Source: Pseudarthrobacter sp. NIBRBAC000502770
Lineage (GTDB): Bacteria; Actinomycetota; Actinomycetes; Actinomycetales; Micrococcaceae
Direction of reading: 5' to 3'
Assembly: GCF_006517815.1 (NCBI RefSeq)
Contig: NZ_CP041198.1
Span: 1,860,001 to 1,924,000, forward strand
DNA: 64,000 nucleotides
Shown: positions 19,672 through 29,560 of the stretch, one piece after another
How the letters are laid out: each line of letters starts with the position of its first letter
Position numbering within the stretch: position 1 is the first letter of the stretch
Notes under the pieces: model-generated
Database searches by the model: none
What the model saw: the letters and a program-made list of their open reading frames with translations, nothing else
Told to the model about the DNA's origin: nothing
Position numbers and translations under genes: made by a program

Positions 19672-20340
19672 ATGCCCAGCATCTCCCCCGTCAGCGCCCA
19701 CGAGCAGGAACGGGCCGCCGAGCCGCAGGCCAGCGCCGCCGGAAGCCTTCCGCGGATGGCGCGCAACCGGCCCTTTGGTTGGTTGCTGGTCATCACCGGA
19801 ATCGTCGGCTGGCTCGCTTCCGGAACCCTGGTCCTGGAAAAACTCGAGGTACTCAAGGACCCCAACCACACCACCGTGTGCGACGTGAATCCGTGGATCT
19901 CCTGCGGGCAGGTCATGCAGACCTGGCAAAGTTCCCTCTTCGGCTTCCCCAACATGTTTATCGGCATCGTGGCCTTCGCCATCACCATCACGGTGGGCAT
20001 GGCCCTGCTGTCCGGAGCGACCTTTGCCCGCTGGTACTGGCTCGGGCTGCAGGCAGGAGTCACGCTCGGCTTCGCGTTCGTCGTCTGGCTGTGGTCCCAG
20101 GCCCTGTACTCCATCCACATCCTGTGCCCGTTTTGCATGATCGTCTGGGCGGCCATGATCCCGCTCTTCGTGTGGACCACCATCCGGAACATCAGCGCGG
20201 GCGTCATCCCCCTGCCCGCCCGGGCAACCCGCATCCTTGGCGATTCCGGCTGGATCATCACGGCGCTGCTGTATGTTGCCGTCATCGCCACCATCTTTTT
20301 TGCGTTCATCCAGGTGTTCGCGGGTACCTCGGGCTTTTAG
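19672..20340 (+). CDS. Vitamin K epoxide reductase (VKOR) family membrane protein
   Basis: A 222-residue membrane protein with about five hydrophobic helices. It carries the VKOR cysteine set: a loop pair in CDVNPWISC and the quinone-proximal CPFC motif in the fourth helix (HILCPFCMIVW). Bacterial VKOR homologues reoxidise DsbA-like proteins by passing electrons to menaquinone, driving disulfide formation outside the membrane. The ATG at 19672 is preferred over upstream in-frame starts because it has AAAAGGACG ahead and gives a normal-length N-terminus. No DsbA partner is adjacent. Confidence 0.9.
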   Translation: MPSISPVSAHEQERAAEPQASAAGSLPRMARNRPFGWLLVITGIVGWLASGTLVLEKLEVLKDPNHTTVCDVNPWISCGQVMQTWQSSLFGFPNMFIGIVAFAITITVGMALLSGATFARWYWLGLQAGVTLGFAFVVWLWSQALYSIHILCPFCMIVWAAMIPLFVWTTIRNISAGVIPLPARATRILGDSGWIITALLYVAVIATIFFAFIQVFAGTSGF

Positions 20341-20352
20341 GCCGCAGACGAC

Positions 20353-20386
20353 AGAAGCCCTTGGTTCCGAAGAACCAAGGGCTTCT
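20353..20386. terminator. Bidirectional terminator between VKOR gene and ndk
   Basis: A perfect 15-bp stem (20353-20367 with 20372-20386) closed by a CGAA tetraloop lies 12 bases after the VKOR stop and 17 bases beyond the ndk stop. The plus strand continues with TTGCTGTT. Confidence 0.9.
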
Positions 20387-20403
20387 TGCTGTTCCGGGGC
20401 CGC

Positions 20404-20823
20404 TCAGCCCTGGAACCAGATCTTGATCTCCCGGTCGGCTGACTCAGTCGAGTCGGAGCCGTGGACCAGGTTCTGCTGCACCTTCAGGCCCCAATCCCGG
20501 CCGAAGTCGCCGCGGATGGTGCCGGGGGCCGCCGTCGTGGGGTCCGTGGTGCCCGCCAGGGAGCGGAAGCCTTCGATGACACGGTGGCCTTCGAAAATGG
20601 CCGCCACCACGGGGCCGCTGAGCATGAATTCCACCAGGGGCTCGTAGAACGGCTTGCCCACGTGCTCCTCGTAGTGCTGCTCCAGGAGCTCACGGGTGGC
20701 GTCAACCTTCTTCAGCTCAACAAGGCTGTAGCCCTTGGCTTCGATGCGGGCCAGGATGGCCCCGGTCAGGTTACGGGCGACGCCGTCGGGCTTGATCAGG
20801 ACGAGGGTGCGCTCAGTGGTCAC
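20404..20823 (-). CDS. ndk: Nucleoside diphosphate kinase
   Basis: Ndk balances NTP and dNTP pools by moving phosphate between nucleotides through a phosphohistidine. The 139-residue protein starts [18 protein letters not shown] and has the active-site His in [16 protein letters not shown] (about residue 120). Length and both motifs are standard. It follows the folC-DUF4233 pair by about 50 bases on the same strand. Confidence 0.98.
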   Translation of the reverse strand: MTTERTLVLIKPDGVARNLTGAILARIEAKGYSLVELKKVDATRELLEQHYEEHVGKPFYEPLVEFMLSGPVVAAIFEGHRVIEGFRSLAGTTDPTTAAPGTIRGDFGRDWGLKVQQNLVHGSDSTESADREIKIWFQG

Positions 20824-20874
20824 AACTGCTCCAATGCGTTGGTGGGGTTTCGGGACAAGTCTACGGGGGCTGGC

Positions 20875-21345
20875 TTATGGGGTCTGCGGTTGGGCGGGAC
20901 CCGCGGCCTGGTCGGGGTGCGTGGCTTCCCATTCGGCCTGTTCGCGGGCGCGCTGGGCGGCTTCCCGGTCCAGCCGGATGCCGGTGCGGATGCCGTACCA
21001 CCAGGCCACCGCAAAGAGGGCGCCCACCAGGAACATGGCCGGCTCGAAAATGCCGGTCAGGATCAGGACGATCTGCAGGACCCATCCAAGGCCGATGCCC
21101 CAGGGCTTGTTGAGGACCGCGCAGGCGAAGACCATGACCACGCTGAGGGCAATGCCGACGCCGAGGATCAGGGCGGGCGGGAATTCCCCGCGGCGCAGCC
21201 CAAACACCACCAGCGTGGCAAAGAACATGACAAACGCTTCGAGCAGCAGCACGGTGGAGGCGAACATGACCTTGGTGGAACGCCGCTTCCTGGGCATGCC
21301 GGGCCGCCACTCGCGCTGCGCTTTTGTCAGTCTGGCCATGGTCAT
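20875..21345 (-). CDS. DUF4233 membrane protein
   Basis: A 156-residue protein with a basic N-terminus (MARLTKAQREWRPGMPRKRR), four hydrophobic helices between about residues 25 and 115, and an Ala/Glu/Gln-rich tail. DUF4233 proteins are encoded next to folC in many actinobacteria; their role is unknown. The ATG at 21345 overlaps the folC stop (ATGA), implying coupled translation; a second in-frame ATG lies two codons later. Longer upstream starts would run inside folC and are rejected. Confidence 0.85.
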   Translation of the reverse strand: MTMARLTKAQREWRPGMPRKRRSTKVMFASTVLLLEAFVMFFATLVVFGLRRGEFPPALILGVGIALSVVMVFACAVLNKPWGIGLGWVLQIVLILTGIFEPAMFLVGALFAVAWWYGIRTGIRLDREAAQRAREQAEWEATHPDQAAGPAQPQTP

Positions 21346-22700
21346 GCCTCCGTTTTTCCGAGCAGGATCCGCGCCTCGGCCACCAGGGTGATCGAGCCTG
21401 TGACCAGCACGCCGCCGGAAAGGTCGTCGTTGGCCTCGGCCCGTTCCACAGCCCATTCCAGTGCATCGTCCAGTTTCTCGGCGACGTGGACGTTGTCCTC
21501 GCCGAAGCCCAGGTCAATGGCCAGCTCCGCCAGTTCCGCCGCGGGAACGGCGCGCGGGGAGTTGGACTGGGTGAAGCAGTATTCCCCAGCCACGCCCCCC
21601 AGGGATTCCTTGAGCTGGCGAAGGATCTCCTCTGCGTCTTTCTCCTTGAGCACTCCCACCACCGGAACCAGCCGGGTGAAGGTGAACGCTTCCTGCAGCG
21701 CGGCGGCCGAGGCCTTGATGCCGTCGGGGTTGTGGGCGGCGTCCACGATGATGGTGGGCGCGGTGCGGACCACTTCGAGGCGCCCGGGTGACGTCACCGC
21801 GGCGAACCCTTCCTGCAGGACCTCGAAGTCGAGTTCCTTTTCGCCCCCGAAGAATGCTTCCAGGGCTGCCACGGCCACGGCGGCGTTCTGCGCCTGGTGG
21901 GCGCCGTGCAGCGGTACCAGCAGGTCCGGGTAGCGGCCGGCGATGCCCTGGATGGTGACCATCTGCCCGCCCACGGCCACTGCCCGTGACTCGACGCCGA
22001 ACTCAACGCCCTCGAAGCGGAAAGGCACACCCACTTCCTTGGCCTTTTCCAGCAGAACCTGGGCCGCGTCAAGGGGTTGCGCTGCGCTGATGAGGTAGCC
22101 GCCGGGCTTGATGATGCCGGCCTTTTCGTAGGCGATGTCCTCGGTGGTGTCGCCCAGCAGGTCCGTGTGGTCCAGCGAAATCGGCGTCACCACCGATACC
22201 TGGCCGTCGCCCACGTTGGTGGCGTCGGTGATGCCGCCAAGGCCCACTTCGATGATGGCCACGTTGACGGGCTGGTCGGCGAAGATGGCGAAGCCCAGGA
22301 TGGTGAGGCACTCGAAGTAGGTCAGGCGGGGCTGGCCCTCGGCTTCCAGTTCGGAGTCCACGATCTGCAGGTAGGGCCTGATCTCGTCCCAGATCCGAAC
22401 GAACGTCTCATCGGACACGGGGTGGCCGTCGATGCTGATCCGTTCGGTGACCTTGGACAGGTGCGGGCTGGTGTACCGCCCCGTACTCAGGCCATGGGCG
22501 CGGAGCACGGATTCGATCATCCGCGAGGTGGAGGTCTTGCCGTTGGTTCCGGTGACGTGGATGATCGGGTACGCCTTGTTGGGCTCGCCGAGCACGTCCA
22601 TGGCGCGGAACAGCGGAGCCAGCCGGGGTTCCATCTTGTTTTCCGGCGCACGTCCCAGGAGTTCGGCGTAGACGCTTTCCACGGAGAATTCGTCGGTCAT
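21342..22700 (-). CDS. folC: Folylpolyglutamate synthase/dihydrofolate synthase FolC
   Basis: FolC adds glutamate to dihydropteroate and extends polyglutamate tails on folates. The 452-residue Mur-ligase-type protein has the P-loop HVTGTNGKTSTSRMIES near residue 50, TYFECLTILGFAIFAD, the omega-loop region VGLGGITDATNV, and VVDAAHNPDGI in the C-terminal domain. Length is usual. It lies 3 bases after the ileS stop and overlaps the DUF4233 gene by 4 bp, so ileS-folC-DUF4233 is one transcription unit under the ileS T-box. Confidence 0.96.
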   Translation of the reverse strand: MTDEFSVESVYAELLGRAPENKMEPRLAPLFRAMDVLGEPNKAYPIIHVTGTNGKTSTSRMIESVLRAHGLSTGRYTSPHLSKVTERISIDGHPVSDETFVRIWDEIRPYLQIVDSELEAEGQPRLTYFECLTILGFAIFADQPVNVAIIEVGLGGITDATNVGDGQVSVVTPISLDHTDLLGDTTEDIAYEKAGIIKPGGYLISAAQPLDAAQVLLEKAKEVGVPFRFEGVEFGVESRAVAVGGQMVTIQGIAGRYPDLLVPLHGAHQAQNAAVAVAALEAFFGGEKELDFEVLQEGFAAVTSPGRLEVVRTAPTIIVDAAHNPDGIKASAAALQEAFTFTRLVPVVGVLKEKDAEEILRQLKESLGGVAGEYCFTQSNSPRAVPAAELAELAIDLGFGEDNVHVAEKLDDALEWAVERAEANDDLSGGVLVTGSITLVAEARILLGKTEA

Positions 22701-22703
22701 GTC

Positions 22704-25700
22704 CTAGGCCTCCACTTTTTCGACTGCGACGGCGGGTTCGGACACGTCGCCCGGCCCTGCGGCCAGCTCTACCGTCAGCGTCTCGCCCTTGACCAGTTCA
22801 GCGTTGGCCAGCAGGGCATCCACCACGTGCTGCGCGGCTGTGACCGTTGTCCGGATCCGGTCGCTGACGTTGAGCCCGGCGTCCTTCCGGGCCTGCTGGA
22901 TGGCGCGGACCATGTCGCGTGCCAGGCCTTCGGCCTCCAGTTCGGGGGTGACCTCCGTGTTCAGGACCACGAACCCGCCTCCGGGCAGCACGGCAACAGC
23001 GGCAGACCCGCCCTCGGACTCAGCCACCACCGTCTCCAGCGTGTACTCCTGGGGCTCCAGTTGCAGCCCACCCGCGGTGACCACACCGGCGTCGTCCACG
23101 GACCAGTCGCCGGACTTGGATCCCTTGATGGCCACCTGGACGTTCTTGCCCAGGCGCGGGCCCGCGGCACGGGCGTTCACCACCAGCTTCTGCTGGATGC
23201 CGAACTCTTCAGGGGAAGCGGTGGCCGCGTCGAGCAGGCGCACGGAGCGCAGGTTGAGTTCATCGGCGACGACGGCGGCGAAGCCTTCCAGCACATCCGC
23301 CCCGGGTGCCACGACGGTGAGTTCCTGGAGGGGAAGGCGGACCCGCAGGTTGGCTGCCTTGCGGAGCGAGGACCCGGTGGAGCAGATCTGCTGGACCCGG
23401 TCCATGGCCTCCACCAGCGCGGGGTTGGCGGGGAAGAGGTCCGCGTCCGGCCAGTCGGCCAGGTGCACGGAGCGGCCGCCGGTCAGGCCGCGCCAGATCT
23501 CCTCGGAGACCAGCGGGAGCAGCGGGGCTGCGGCGCGGGTGACGGTCTCCAGCGCGGTGAACAGGGCGTCAAAGGCGTCCTGGTCCTCGTCGAAGAACCT
23601 CTGCCGGCTGCGGCGGACGTACCAGTTGGTGAGCATGTCCAGGTAGCTGCGGAGCGAGTCGCAGGCACCGGAGATGTCATAGGTGTCCAGCTGCACGGTC
23701 ATGTTTCGCACCAGGTCGCCGGTGTTGGCCAGCAGGTACTGGTCCAGGGTGTCCGCATAGCCGTCGTAGCGCAGCTTCGCATCGTAGCCCTGTCCTGCGG
23801 CGGCAGCGTTGGTGTAGAGCGTGAAGAAGCTGTACACGTTCCAGAGCGGCAGGATCACCTGGCGCACGCCGTCGCGGATGCCTTGTTCGGTGACGATCAG
23901 GTTGCCGCCGCGCAGGATGGGGCTGGACATCAGGAACCAGCGCATGGCGTCGGAGCCGTCGCGGTCCAGGACCTCGGAGACGTCCGGGTAGTTGCGCAGG
24001 CTCTTGGACATCTTCTGCCCGTCCGAGCCCAGCACGATGCCGTGGCTGATAACGTTCCGGAACGCCGGCCGGTCGAACAGCGCTGTGGACAGGATGTGCA
24101 GCATGTAGAACCAGCCGCGTGTCTGACCGATGTATTCGACGATGAAGTCAGCAGGGTTATGCGTGTTGAACCAGGCCTCGTTCTCAAATGGGTAGTGCAC
24201 CTGGCCGTACGGCATCGAGCCGGAGTCGAACCAGACATCCAGGACGTCTTCCACCCGGCGCATCACGGACTGGCCCTCTTCGGGCGTGCGGGGATCGTCC
24301 GGGTTGGGCCTGGTGAGCTCGTCGATGAACGGGCGGTGCAGGTCCACCTGTCCGTCCTTGTTCAGCGGCAGCCGGCCAAAGTCGGCTTCGATTTCCGCCA
24401 GGGAGCCATAAACGTCCGTGCGCGGGTACTCGGGGTCCGTGGACTGCCAGACGGGGATGGGGCTGCCCCAGAAGCGGTTGCGGCTGATGGACCAGTCGCG
24501 CGCGTTCTCGAGCCACTTGCCGAACTGGCCGTCCTTGACATTGCCGGGGATCCAGTTGATCTCCTGGTTCAGTTCGGACATCCGGTCCTTGAACTTGGTG
24601 ACCTCCACGTACCAGGAGGACACGGCACGGTAGATCAGGGGGTTGCGGCAGCGCCAGCAGTGCGGGTAGCTGTGCTCGTAGCTGGCCTGGCGGACCAGGC
24701 GGCCCTGGGCACGGAGCACCTGGGTGATCGGCTTGTTGGCCTCGAAGACCTGCAGCCCCACGATGTCGTGGAGGTCGCCGTGCTTGAACAACGGCAGGAA
24801 CTTTGCGCCCTCGTCCACGGAGAGCACCACGGGGATGCCTGCCTCCTCGCAGACTTTCTGGTCATCTTCACCGTAGGCGGGCGCCTGGTGCACGATGCCG
24901 GTGCCGTCCGTGGTGGTGACGTAGTCGGCCACCACGAAGCGCCAGGCGTTCTCCATGCCGTATTTCTCGTTGTCGGCGAAGTCGTCCCAGAGGCGCTGGT
25001 ATTCCAGACCCTCCAGCTCGGCGCCGGTGTGGGTGGATACGACGGCGGCTTCAGCATCCTCGAAGCTGTCATAGCCAAGGTCCTTGGCGTAGCTGCCCAG
25101 CAGGTCCGCTGCAAGCATGAAGCTCCCGGTAACCGGGGCGTCGGCGGAGGCCGCCTTGATGCCGTTGGGGCCTGCCGGCAGCACGGCGTAGGTGATGGAA
25201 GGCCCGACGGCGAGCGCGGCGTTGGTGGGCAGCGTCCAGGGGGTGGTGGTCCAGGCGAGGGCCTGCACGCCGTCGAGCTGCTTGGACAGCGCGGAGCCGC
25301 CGGCCAGGATGGGGAACGTGACGGTGACGGTCTGGTCCTGGCGGTTCTTGTAGACGTCGTCGTCCATGCGCAGCTCGTGGTTGGACAGCGGCGTTTCGTC
25401 CTTCCAGCAGTAGGGCAGGACCCGGTAGCCGTTGTAGGTCAGCCCTTTGTCGTGCAGCTGCTTGAACGCCCAGAGGACCGACTCCATGTACTCGACGTTG
25501 AGGGTCTTGTAGTCGTTGTCGAAGTCCACCCAGCGTGCCTGGCGGGTGACGTAGCTGCGCCATTCGTCGGCGTACTTCATCACGGACGCGCGGCAGGCGT
25601 CGTTGAACTTGTCGATGCCCATGGCCTCGATCTGGGTCTTGTCCGTCATCCCCAGCTGTTTCATGGCCTCGAGCTCGGCAGGCAGGCCGTGGGTGTCCCA

Positions 25701-26021
25701 GCCGAAGCGGCGCTCCACGCGCTTGCCGCGCTGGGTCTGGTAGCGGCCCACCAGGTCCTTGGCGTAGCCGGTGAGGAGGTGGCCGTAGTGCGGCAGGCCG
25801 TTGGCGAAGGGCGGGCCGTCGTAGAAAACGAATTCGTTGCTGCCGGGCTCGCCGCCGGGGGCGTCGGCACTGCGCTGGTCGATGCTGGCCTGGAAGGTGC
25901 CGTCCTGGTCCCAGTACTTCAGGATGCGCTCTTCGATCTCCGGGAACTTCACGGAGGCGGAAACGCCGGCGCTGCCGTTGGAACCGGTGCTGGAGGCTGA
26001 GGCCTTGGGGTAAAACGTCAT
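22704..26021 (-). CDS. ileS: Isoleucyl-tRNA synthetase
   Basis: This class I synthetase of 1105 residues charges tRNA-Ile. The HIGH motif appears as HYGHLLTG near residue 77 after [10 protein letters not shown]. The CP1 editing domain follows (with [15 protein letters not shown]), and KMSKS lies in [14 protein letters not shown] near 672. The WWYGI-like eukaryotic-type features and length fit the long IleS form of actinobacteria. I place the start at 26021, where AGGA lies 8 bases upstream; an in-frame ATG at 26030 would add three residues. A T-box leader precedes it. Confidence 0.97.
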   Translation of the reverse strand: MTFYPKASASSTGSNGSAGVSASVKFPEIEERILKYWDQDGTFQASIDQRSADAPGGEPGSNEFVFYDGPPFANGLPHYGHLLTGYAKDLVGRYQTQRGKRVERRFGWDTHGLPAELEAMKQLGMTDKTQIEAMGIDKFNDACRASVMKYADEWRSYVTRQARWVDFDNDYKTLNVEYMESVLWAFKQLHDKGLTYNGYRVLPYCWKDETPLSNHELRMDDDVYKNRQDQTVTVTFPILAGGSALSKQLDGVQALAWTTTPWTLPTNAALAVGPSITYAVLPAGPNGIKAASADAPVTGSFMLAADLLGSYAKDLGYDSFEDAEAAVVSTHTGAELEGLEYQRLWDDFADNEKYGMENAWRFVVADYVTTTDGTGIVHQAPAYGEDDQKVCEEAGIPVVLSVDEGAKFLPLFKHGDLHDIVGLQVFEANKPITQVLRAQGRLVRQASYEHSYPHCWRCRNPLIYRAVSSWYVEVTKFKDRMSELNQEINWIPGNVKDGQFGKWLENARDWSISRNRFWGSPIPVWQSTDPEYPRTDVYGSLAEIEADFGRLPLNKDGQVDLHRPFIDELTRPNPDDPRTPEEGQSVMRRVEDVLDVWFDSGSMPYGQVHYPFENEAWFNTHNPADFIVEYIGQTRGWFYMLHILSTALFDRPAFRNVISHGIVLGSDGQKMSKSLRNYPDVSEVLDRDGSDAMRWFLMSSPILRGGNLIVTEQGIRDGVRQVILPLWNVYSFFTLYTNAAAAGQGYDAKLRYDGYADTLDQYLLANTGDLVRNMTVQLDTYDISGACDSLRSYLDMLTNWYVRRSRQRFFDEDQDAFDALFTALETVTRAAAPLLPLVSEEIWRGLTGGRSVHLADWPDADLFPANPALVEAMDRVQQICSTGSSLRKAANLRVRLPLQELTVVAPGADVLEGFAAVVADELNLRSVRLLDAATASPEEFGIQQKLVVNARAAGPRLGKNVQVAIKGSKSGDWSVDDAGVVTAGGLQLEPQEYTLETVVAESEGGSAAVAVLPGGGFVVLNTEVTPELEAEGLARDMVRAIQQARKDAGLNVSDRIRTTVTAAQHVVDALLANAELVKGETLTVELAAGPGDVSEPAVAVEKVEA

Positions 26022-26039
26022 GTTCGACATCCTGGGTTG

Positions 26040-26299
26040 AGCGTGGTGAACCCCGGCAGGACCGGATGTTCCGTTCAGGATGCGAGGACGGCTGCCGTGC
26101 CGTCTTTGAAAGACTTCACGCCCACCGCGGTACCACCTCACTTACCGGCGCCGCGTGTCTTCCGCAAGGAACACGCGCTGCCCCGGCCTCTCATTACTGC
26201 TGTGACGGGCTTACCCGTCCGGTTCTACTGGCGCGGCCACCCTTTACCTGGGCCGCGTGTTCTTCCGGAAGCTCGCCGGTGATTGCCGGGTCATCGCCA
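26040..26299 (-). promoter_or_regulatory. ileS T-box riboswitch (actinobacterial translational type)
   Basis: The minus strand contains the T-box core AGGTGGTACCGCGG (26126-26139), which pairs with the NCCA end of uncharged tRNA. A mini-hairpin at 26276-26289 has CCGG arms and a CAATCA loop, displaying ATC as a candidate isoleucine specifier (26281-26283), consistent with the ultrashort Stem I form described for actinobacterial ileS. No intrinsic terminator with T run is seen, and the sequence downstream could pair over the ileS ribosome site, so control of translation initiation is inferred. Confidence 0.93.
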
Positions 26300-26305
26300 A
26301 CCCAG

Positions 26306-26334
26306 ATTCTACTATCGCCATGGCGTCCTGTGCC
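26306..26334 (-). promoter_or_regulatory. Candidate promoter for the ileS T-box leader
   Basis: TAGAAT (26306-26311) on the minus strand lies 17 bases from a weak GGCACA -35 box. Transcription would begin near 26299, immediately before the first T-box stem. The remainder, 26335-26501, shows no gene. Confidence 0.45.
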
Positions 26335-26501
26335 ATTCCGGCCCGTCGCGCCGCATCCCGTTCCCGGTCCGGAGGCTCCGGGACCCGGCGCCTCCCGGGG
26401 AACCGGTGCAGGGAACTGGTGGTGACGTGGTGCGGAATTAGGGAGGCAGTTACGGGCAGTGACCGCTGTCCGGCCCGGACCGGGCCGCGAATAATGGACA
26501 G

Positions 26502-27581
26502 ATGCAAGCGGTGCAGCCATCCGTGCCGGGCATGCGGCCCAGCCTTTTGCGCCGGGCGGGTTCGTGGGCCTGCTGGTCAATCGCGGCCGTCCTGTGGCTG
26601 CCCGCAGCAGGACTGACCATCGTGCGCCTTGCCGGCGGCGGGTCCGGCACTCCGTGGGTCCAGTTGCTGTCCCTGTTCCCCGCCAGTTTGTTCGCGTCCC
26701 TTGCCGCAGCGGCAGCCGCACTGGCCGCCGTTGCCCTGGAACTCCGGGGTGCGCGCATTGTGCTGGCCGTGCTGGCCACCTGTCTCCTGTTAGGCCAGAT
26801 GTCGATAGTGGCGCCGCGTATCGTCCCGGCGTCCGCGGCCCCGGGCACACTCTTTGAGCGGCCGGCCCACGCCGGTGCGGGCGCAAGCCATGCCGGCGTC
26901 CACCCGCTGACCGTGATGGCATTGAACGTGGGATCAACGGGCGTGGATCCCACCGTCCTGCTGGGGCAGGCCCGGGCACGGGACGTGGACATTCTCGCCC
27001 TTCCTGAACTGGCACTTGAAGGCCTGGCAGGCCTTGAGGCGGCAGGAATTGGCGTGGACTTTCCGTACCGGGTCATCGACGTTGACGGAGCCGGCACCGG
27101 CAACGCCATCTTCTCCCGCTATCCACTCGTGCCGATGCCGCGGGTGCCCGGTACGTCCTTCTACCAGACCCGCGCCGTCGCCGATGTCCCGGGCACCGCC
27201 GGCGGCATCCGGCTGACCTCGGTGCACGTTGACTCCCCCCGCCCTGGACATACGCCATCCTGGCGGGCGGAACTCGACCAGCTGGCAGGCCTGCAGCAGG
27301 GACTACCGGCGGACGGGAGCTCAGTCCTGCTGGGCGACTTCAACGCCGGGCAGGACCATGCAGAGTTCCGGAACCTGCTCACCACCGGCCTTACCGATGC
27401 CGCCGGGACCGTAGGAATGGGCCTGGTCCCCACCTGGCCCATGAATGCGCCGGTCCCCGCCTTTACTGCGATCGACCACATCCTTGTGAGCCGCGGCATC
27501 AGGGTGGCGGGGTTCAGCACCGTCGGATTCCCCGGGACGGACCACGCCGCCGTCGTCGGCATACTGGACACCTGGCCTTGA
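26502..27581 (+). CDS. Membrane-anchored endonuclease/exonuclease/phosphatase (EEP) family protein, paralogue 1
   Basis: The 359-residue protein has three hydrophobic helices in its first 110 residues, then an extracytoplasmic EEP domain. Metal and catalytic motifs are present: MALNVGS, LALPELAL in place of the usual Glu strand, LTSVHVDSP, LLGDFNAGQDHAEFR, and PGTDHAAVVGIL at the C-terminus with the catalytic His. EEP enzymes cut phosphodiesters in nucleic acids, lipids or phosphoinositides; the substrate is unknown. Its TGA overlaps the TTG start of the next gene, a second copy of the same architecture, so the pair arose by tandem duplication. Confidence 0.85.
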   Translation: MQAVQPSVPGMRPSLLRRAGSWACWSIAAVLWLPAAGLTIVRLAGGGSGTPWVQLLSLFPASLFASLAAAAAALAAVALELRGARIVLAVLATCLLLGQMSIVAPRIVPASAAPGTLFERPAHAGAGASHAGVHPLTVMALNVGSTGVDPTVLLGQARARDVDILALPELALEGLAGLEAAGIGVDFPYRVIDVDGAGTGNAIFSRYPLVPMPRVPGTSFYQTRAVADVPGTAGGIRLTSVHVDSPRPGHTPSWRAELDQLAGLQQGLPADGSSVLLGDFNAGQDHAEFRNLLTTGLTDAAGTVGMGLVPTWPMNAPVPAFTAIDHILVSRGIRVAGFSTVGFPGTDHAAVVGILDTWP

Positions 27582-28581
27582 ACCGCGCCCCTGTCCCGTG
27601 CCGGAGGAGGGCGGCCACCGTGTGCCGGTGGCTGTTCGTACCGGTTGCGTTGCCGGTGGCTGCCGTGTCGGCCGTCCGCGCCATACCGGTGGAATGGCCC
27701 GTCCTGGGGGTGCAGCTGGTGGCGTTCATGCCCTGGGTTGCCGCGCCTGCCGCGGCAGCCTTGCTCCTCGCATTACTGGGGCGTAGCCGGTGGCAGCGGG
27801 TCCTGGCTGCATCGCTGATGGGCTGCCAGGCCTTCTGGCTGCTTCCACTGGATGTCCGCGGGCCCACCGCCGAGGCGGCCGGACGGCCGGTCACCCTGGT
27901 GGCCATGAGCATCAACGCGGAACTGGGCGGCGCGGACGCAGGGAAGATCGTGGACCTGGTCCGTGAACGGCGCGTGGGCCTGCTGGCAGTGCAGGAGTAC
28001 ACGCCCCAGCTCTCGCTGAAGCTGACGGCGGCGGGGCTGGACGGACTGCTTCCGCACCGGATTGCCCACGCCAGGGAAGGCGCCGGGGGAACTGCGGTCT
28101 ACTCGTCGTCCATGCTCGAGGACGCCGGGGTGCTTCCGGACACCCGGTTCAGCATGCCGGTTGTCCGGCTCGACCTGGGCCGTGGCGGGGGTGCAACCCT
28201 TCGTGTCGTGGCCGTGCACACCCTGGCGCCGGTGGGCAGCGCCGTGAACCAGTGGCGCAAGGAACTGGCCACATTGGCCGGGGCCGGCACCGGCTCCGGT
28301 CCCCTGTTGCTGGCCGGAGACTTCAACGCAACCTATGACCACCAGGAATTCCGCTCGCTGCTGGCCGGGGCTGGAGGCGCCCGGACCCTGGTGGACGTGG
28401 CGGCGTCAGCGGGCAGCAGGCTGGTGCCCACCTGGCCCATGCGCGGCTACCGCCTGCCGGGCATTGCCCTGGACCACCTGGGACCACCCGCGACATCACC
28501 GGCTCCGGCTACTCGGTCCACCCGATCGCTGGGACGGACCACGCCGCCGTGGTGGCCACCCTGCACGTCCAGGTCCCCTAG
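27578..28581 (+). pseudogene. EEP family protein, paralogue 2, with a -1 frameshift near its 3' end
   Basis: It starts at a TTG overlapping the stop of paralogue 1 and follows the same plan: N-terminal helices, then AMSINAELGG, LLAVQEYTPQL, VVAVHTLAPVG, LLAGDFNATYDHQEFR. The zero frame then reads LPGIALDHLGPPATS and runs on out of family to 28648. In the -1 frame from about 28485 the expected ending appears, TRDITGSGYSVHPIAGTDHAAVVATL, closing with a TAG at 28579-28581. One base is missing around 28480-28488 (CTGGGACC where CTGGTGACC would restore the frame). Without it the catalytic GTDH is lost. Sequencing error or real inactivation are both possible. Confidence 0.8.
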
Positions 28582-29336
28582 CCCTTCCGGATCAGCTTGT
28601 GCGTGGCTGCCTGCGCCACCGGCCGGACGACGATCTGGTCAAGGTTGACGTGGTGTGGGGCGCTGACGGCGTAACGGACGACGTCGGCCACGTCTTCTGC
28701 GGTAAGCGGCTTCTCCACGCCCTGGTAGACCTTTTCTGCGGACTGCGCATTCCCGAGCCGGTTGAGGGCGAACTCCTCGGTCTGCACCAGCCCCGGCGCC
28801 ACCTCGATGACCCGCACATTGTGCTCAGCCTCTTCCAGCCGGAGGGCATTGGTCATGGCGTGCTGCCCGAACTTGGCAGCGTTGTAGCCGCCCCCGCCTT
28901 CGTAGGCATCCAATCCGGCGGTGGAGGTGAGGTTCAGGACGGTGCCCTCACCGGTGGACCGCAGCATCGGAAGGAACGCGCGGGTGAGCTTGAGGGTTCC
29001 CAGGACGTTGACCCGGTACATCCACTCCCAGTCAGCGGTGTTGGCATCGCCCACCTTGTCGGCACCCCTGGCACCACCGGCGATGTTGATCAGCGTGTCA
29101 ATGCCGCCTGCTCCGGTGACCTGGGCGAGGAGCCGGGACACGTCGTCGTCCTCTGCGATATCGGCCGGGATCGCCACGGCGCCTGTCTCCCTTTCCAGTG
29201 CCGCCAGCCGCTCCGCCCGGCGTGCCACCGCGAAGACCGTCCACCCGCCGGCGCGAAGCGCACGCACCGTTGCCTCTCCGATTCCGCTGCTCGCGCCGGT
29301 CACCAATGCTGCCTTTTTCTGCAAGTCCTCAGTCAT
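28578..29336 (-). CDS. Short-chain dehydrogenase/reductase (SDR)
   Basis: A classical SDR of 252 residues. The cofactor loop is ALVTGASSGIGEATV (about residue 10), followed by the NIAGG strand, the catalytic Ser in LTSTAG, and YNAAK (Tyr/Lys) near residue 151. VARRAERLAALE after the second strand favours NADPH. It resembles the YdfG-type group acting on small 3-hydroxy acids, but the substrate is not certain. Its stop codon shares CTAG with the restored stop of the EEP paralogue on the other strand. Confidence 0.88.
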   Translation of the reverse strand: MTEDLQKKAALVTGASSGIGEATVRALRAGGWTVFAVARRAERLAALERETGAVAIPADIAEDDDVSRLLAQVTGAGGIDTLINIAGGARGADKVGDANTADWEWMYRVNVLGTLKLTRAFLPMLRSTGEGTVLNLTSTAGLDAYEGGGGYNAAKFGQHAMTNALRLEEAEHNVRVIEVAPGLVQTEEFALNRLGNAQSAEKVYQGVEKPLTAEDVADVVRYAVSAPHHVNLDQIVVRPVAQAATHKLIRKG

Positions 29337-29354
29337 GGCACCACCCTAGCGGGA

Positions 29355-29549
29355 TCAGCCGCCGGGCCGTCCCATGAGGTAATCAAGCAGGACCCGCGGG
29401 TGGTTGGCGTCAGTATCACCGGCGGGCGCAGGTCGACGGCGGCGTTTTCCCTGGCCATCCCCCGCGGCCCGGGCCGGTCCACCAGCACCCGGAAGCCGTC
29501 GTCGTCGTCCCCCGGGGTGACGGGTTGGGTGGGATGGAGCCAGCATGAA
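29355..29549 (-). pseudogene. Decayed DUF488 gene with internal deletion
   Basis: On the minus strand one frame encodes GDDDDGFRVLVDRPGPRGMA then RENAAVDL, a clear match to the DUF488 N-terminal signature (usually GYRVLVDRLWPRG..KE.AALD) with the LW pair changed to PG. In another frame, directly after, the sequence reads GDTDANHPRVLLDYLMG and a TGA at 29355-29357, resembling the DUF488 C-terminus (the DxxHNxARVLxDYL region). The central part of the usual 115-residue domain is missing, the frames differ, and no start codon fits. I infer a decayed gene; its family recognition is from memory. Confidence 0.6.
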
Positions 29550-29560
29550 AGAATTGCCCA

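Noticed and set aside
22077..26000. A 1307-codon open frame on the plus strand
   Set aside because: It is entirely antisense to ileS and folC, which carry all synthetase motifs. Long antisense frames are expected at this GC content, and the translated product has no recognisable domain.
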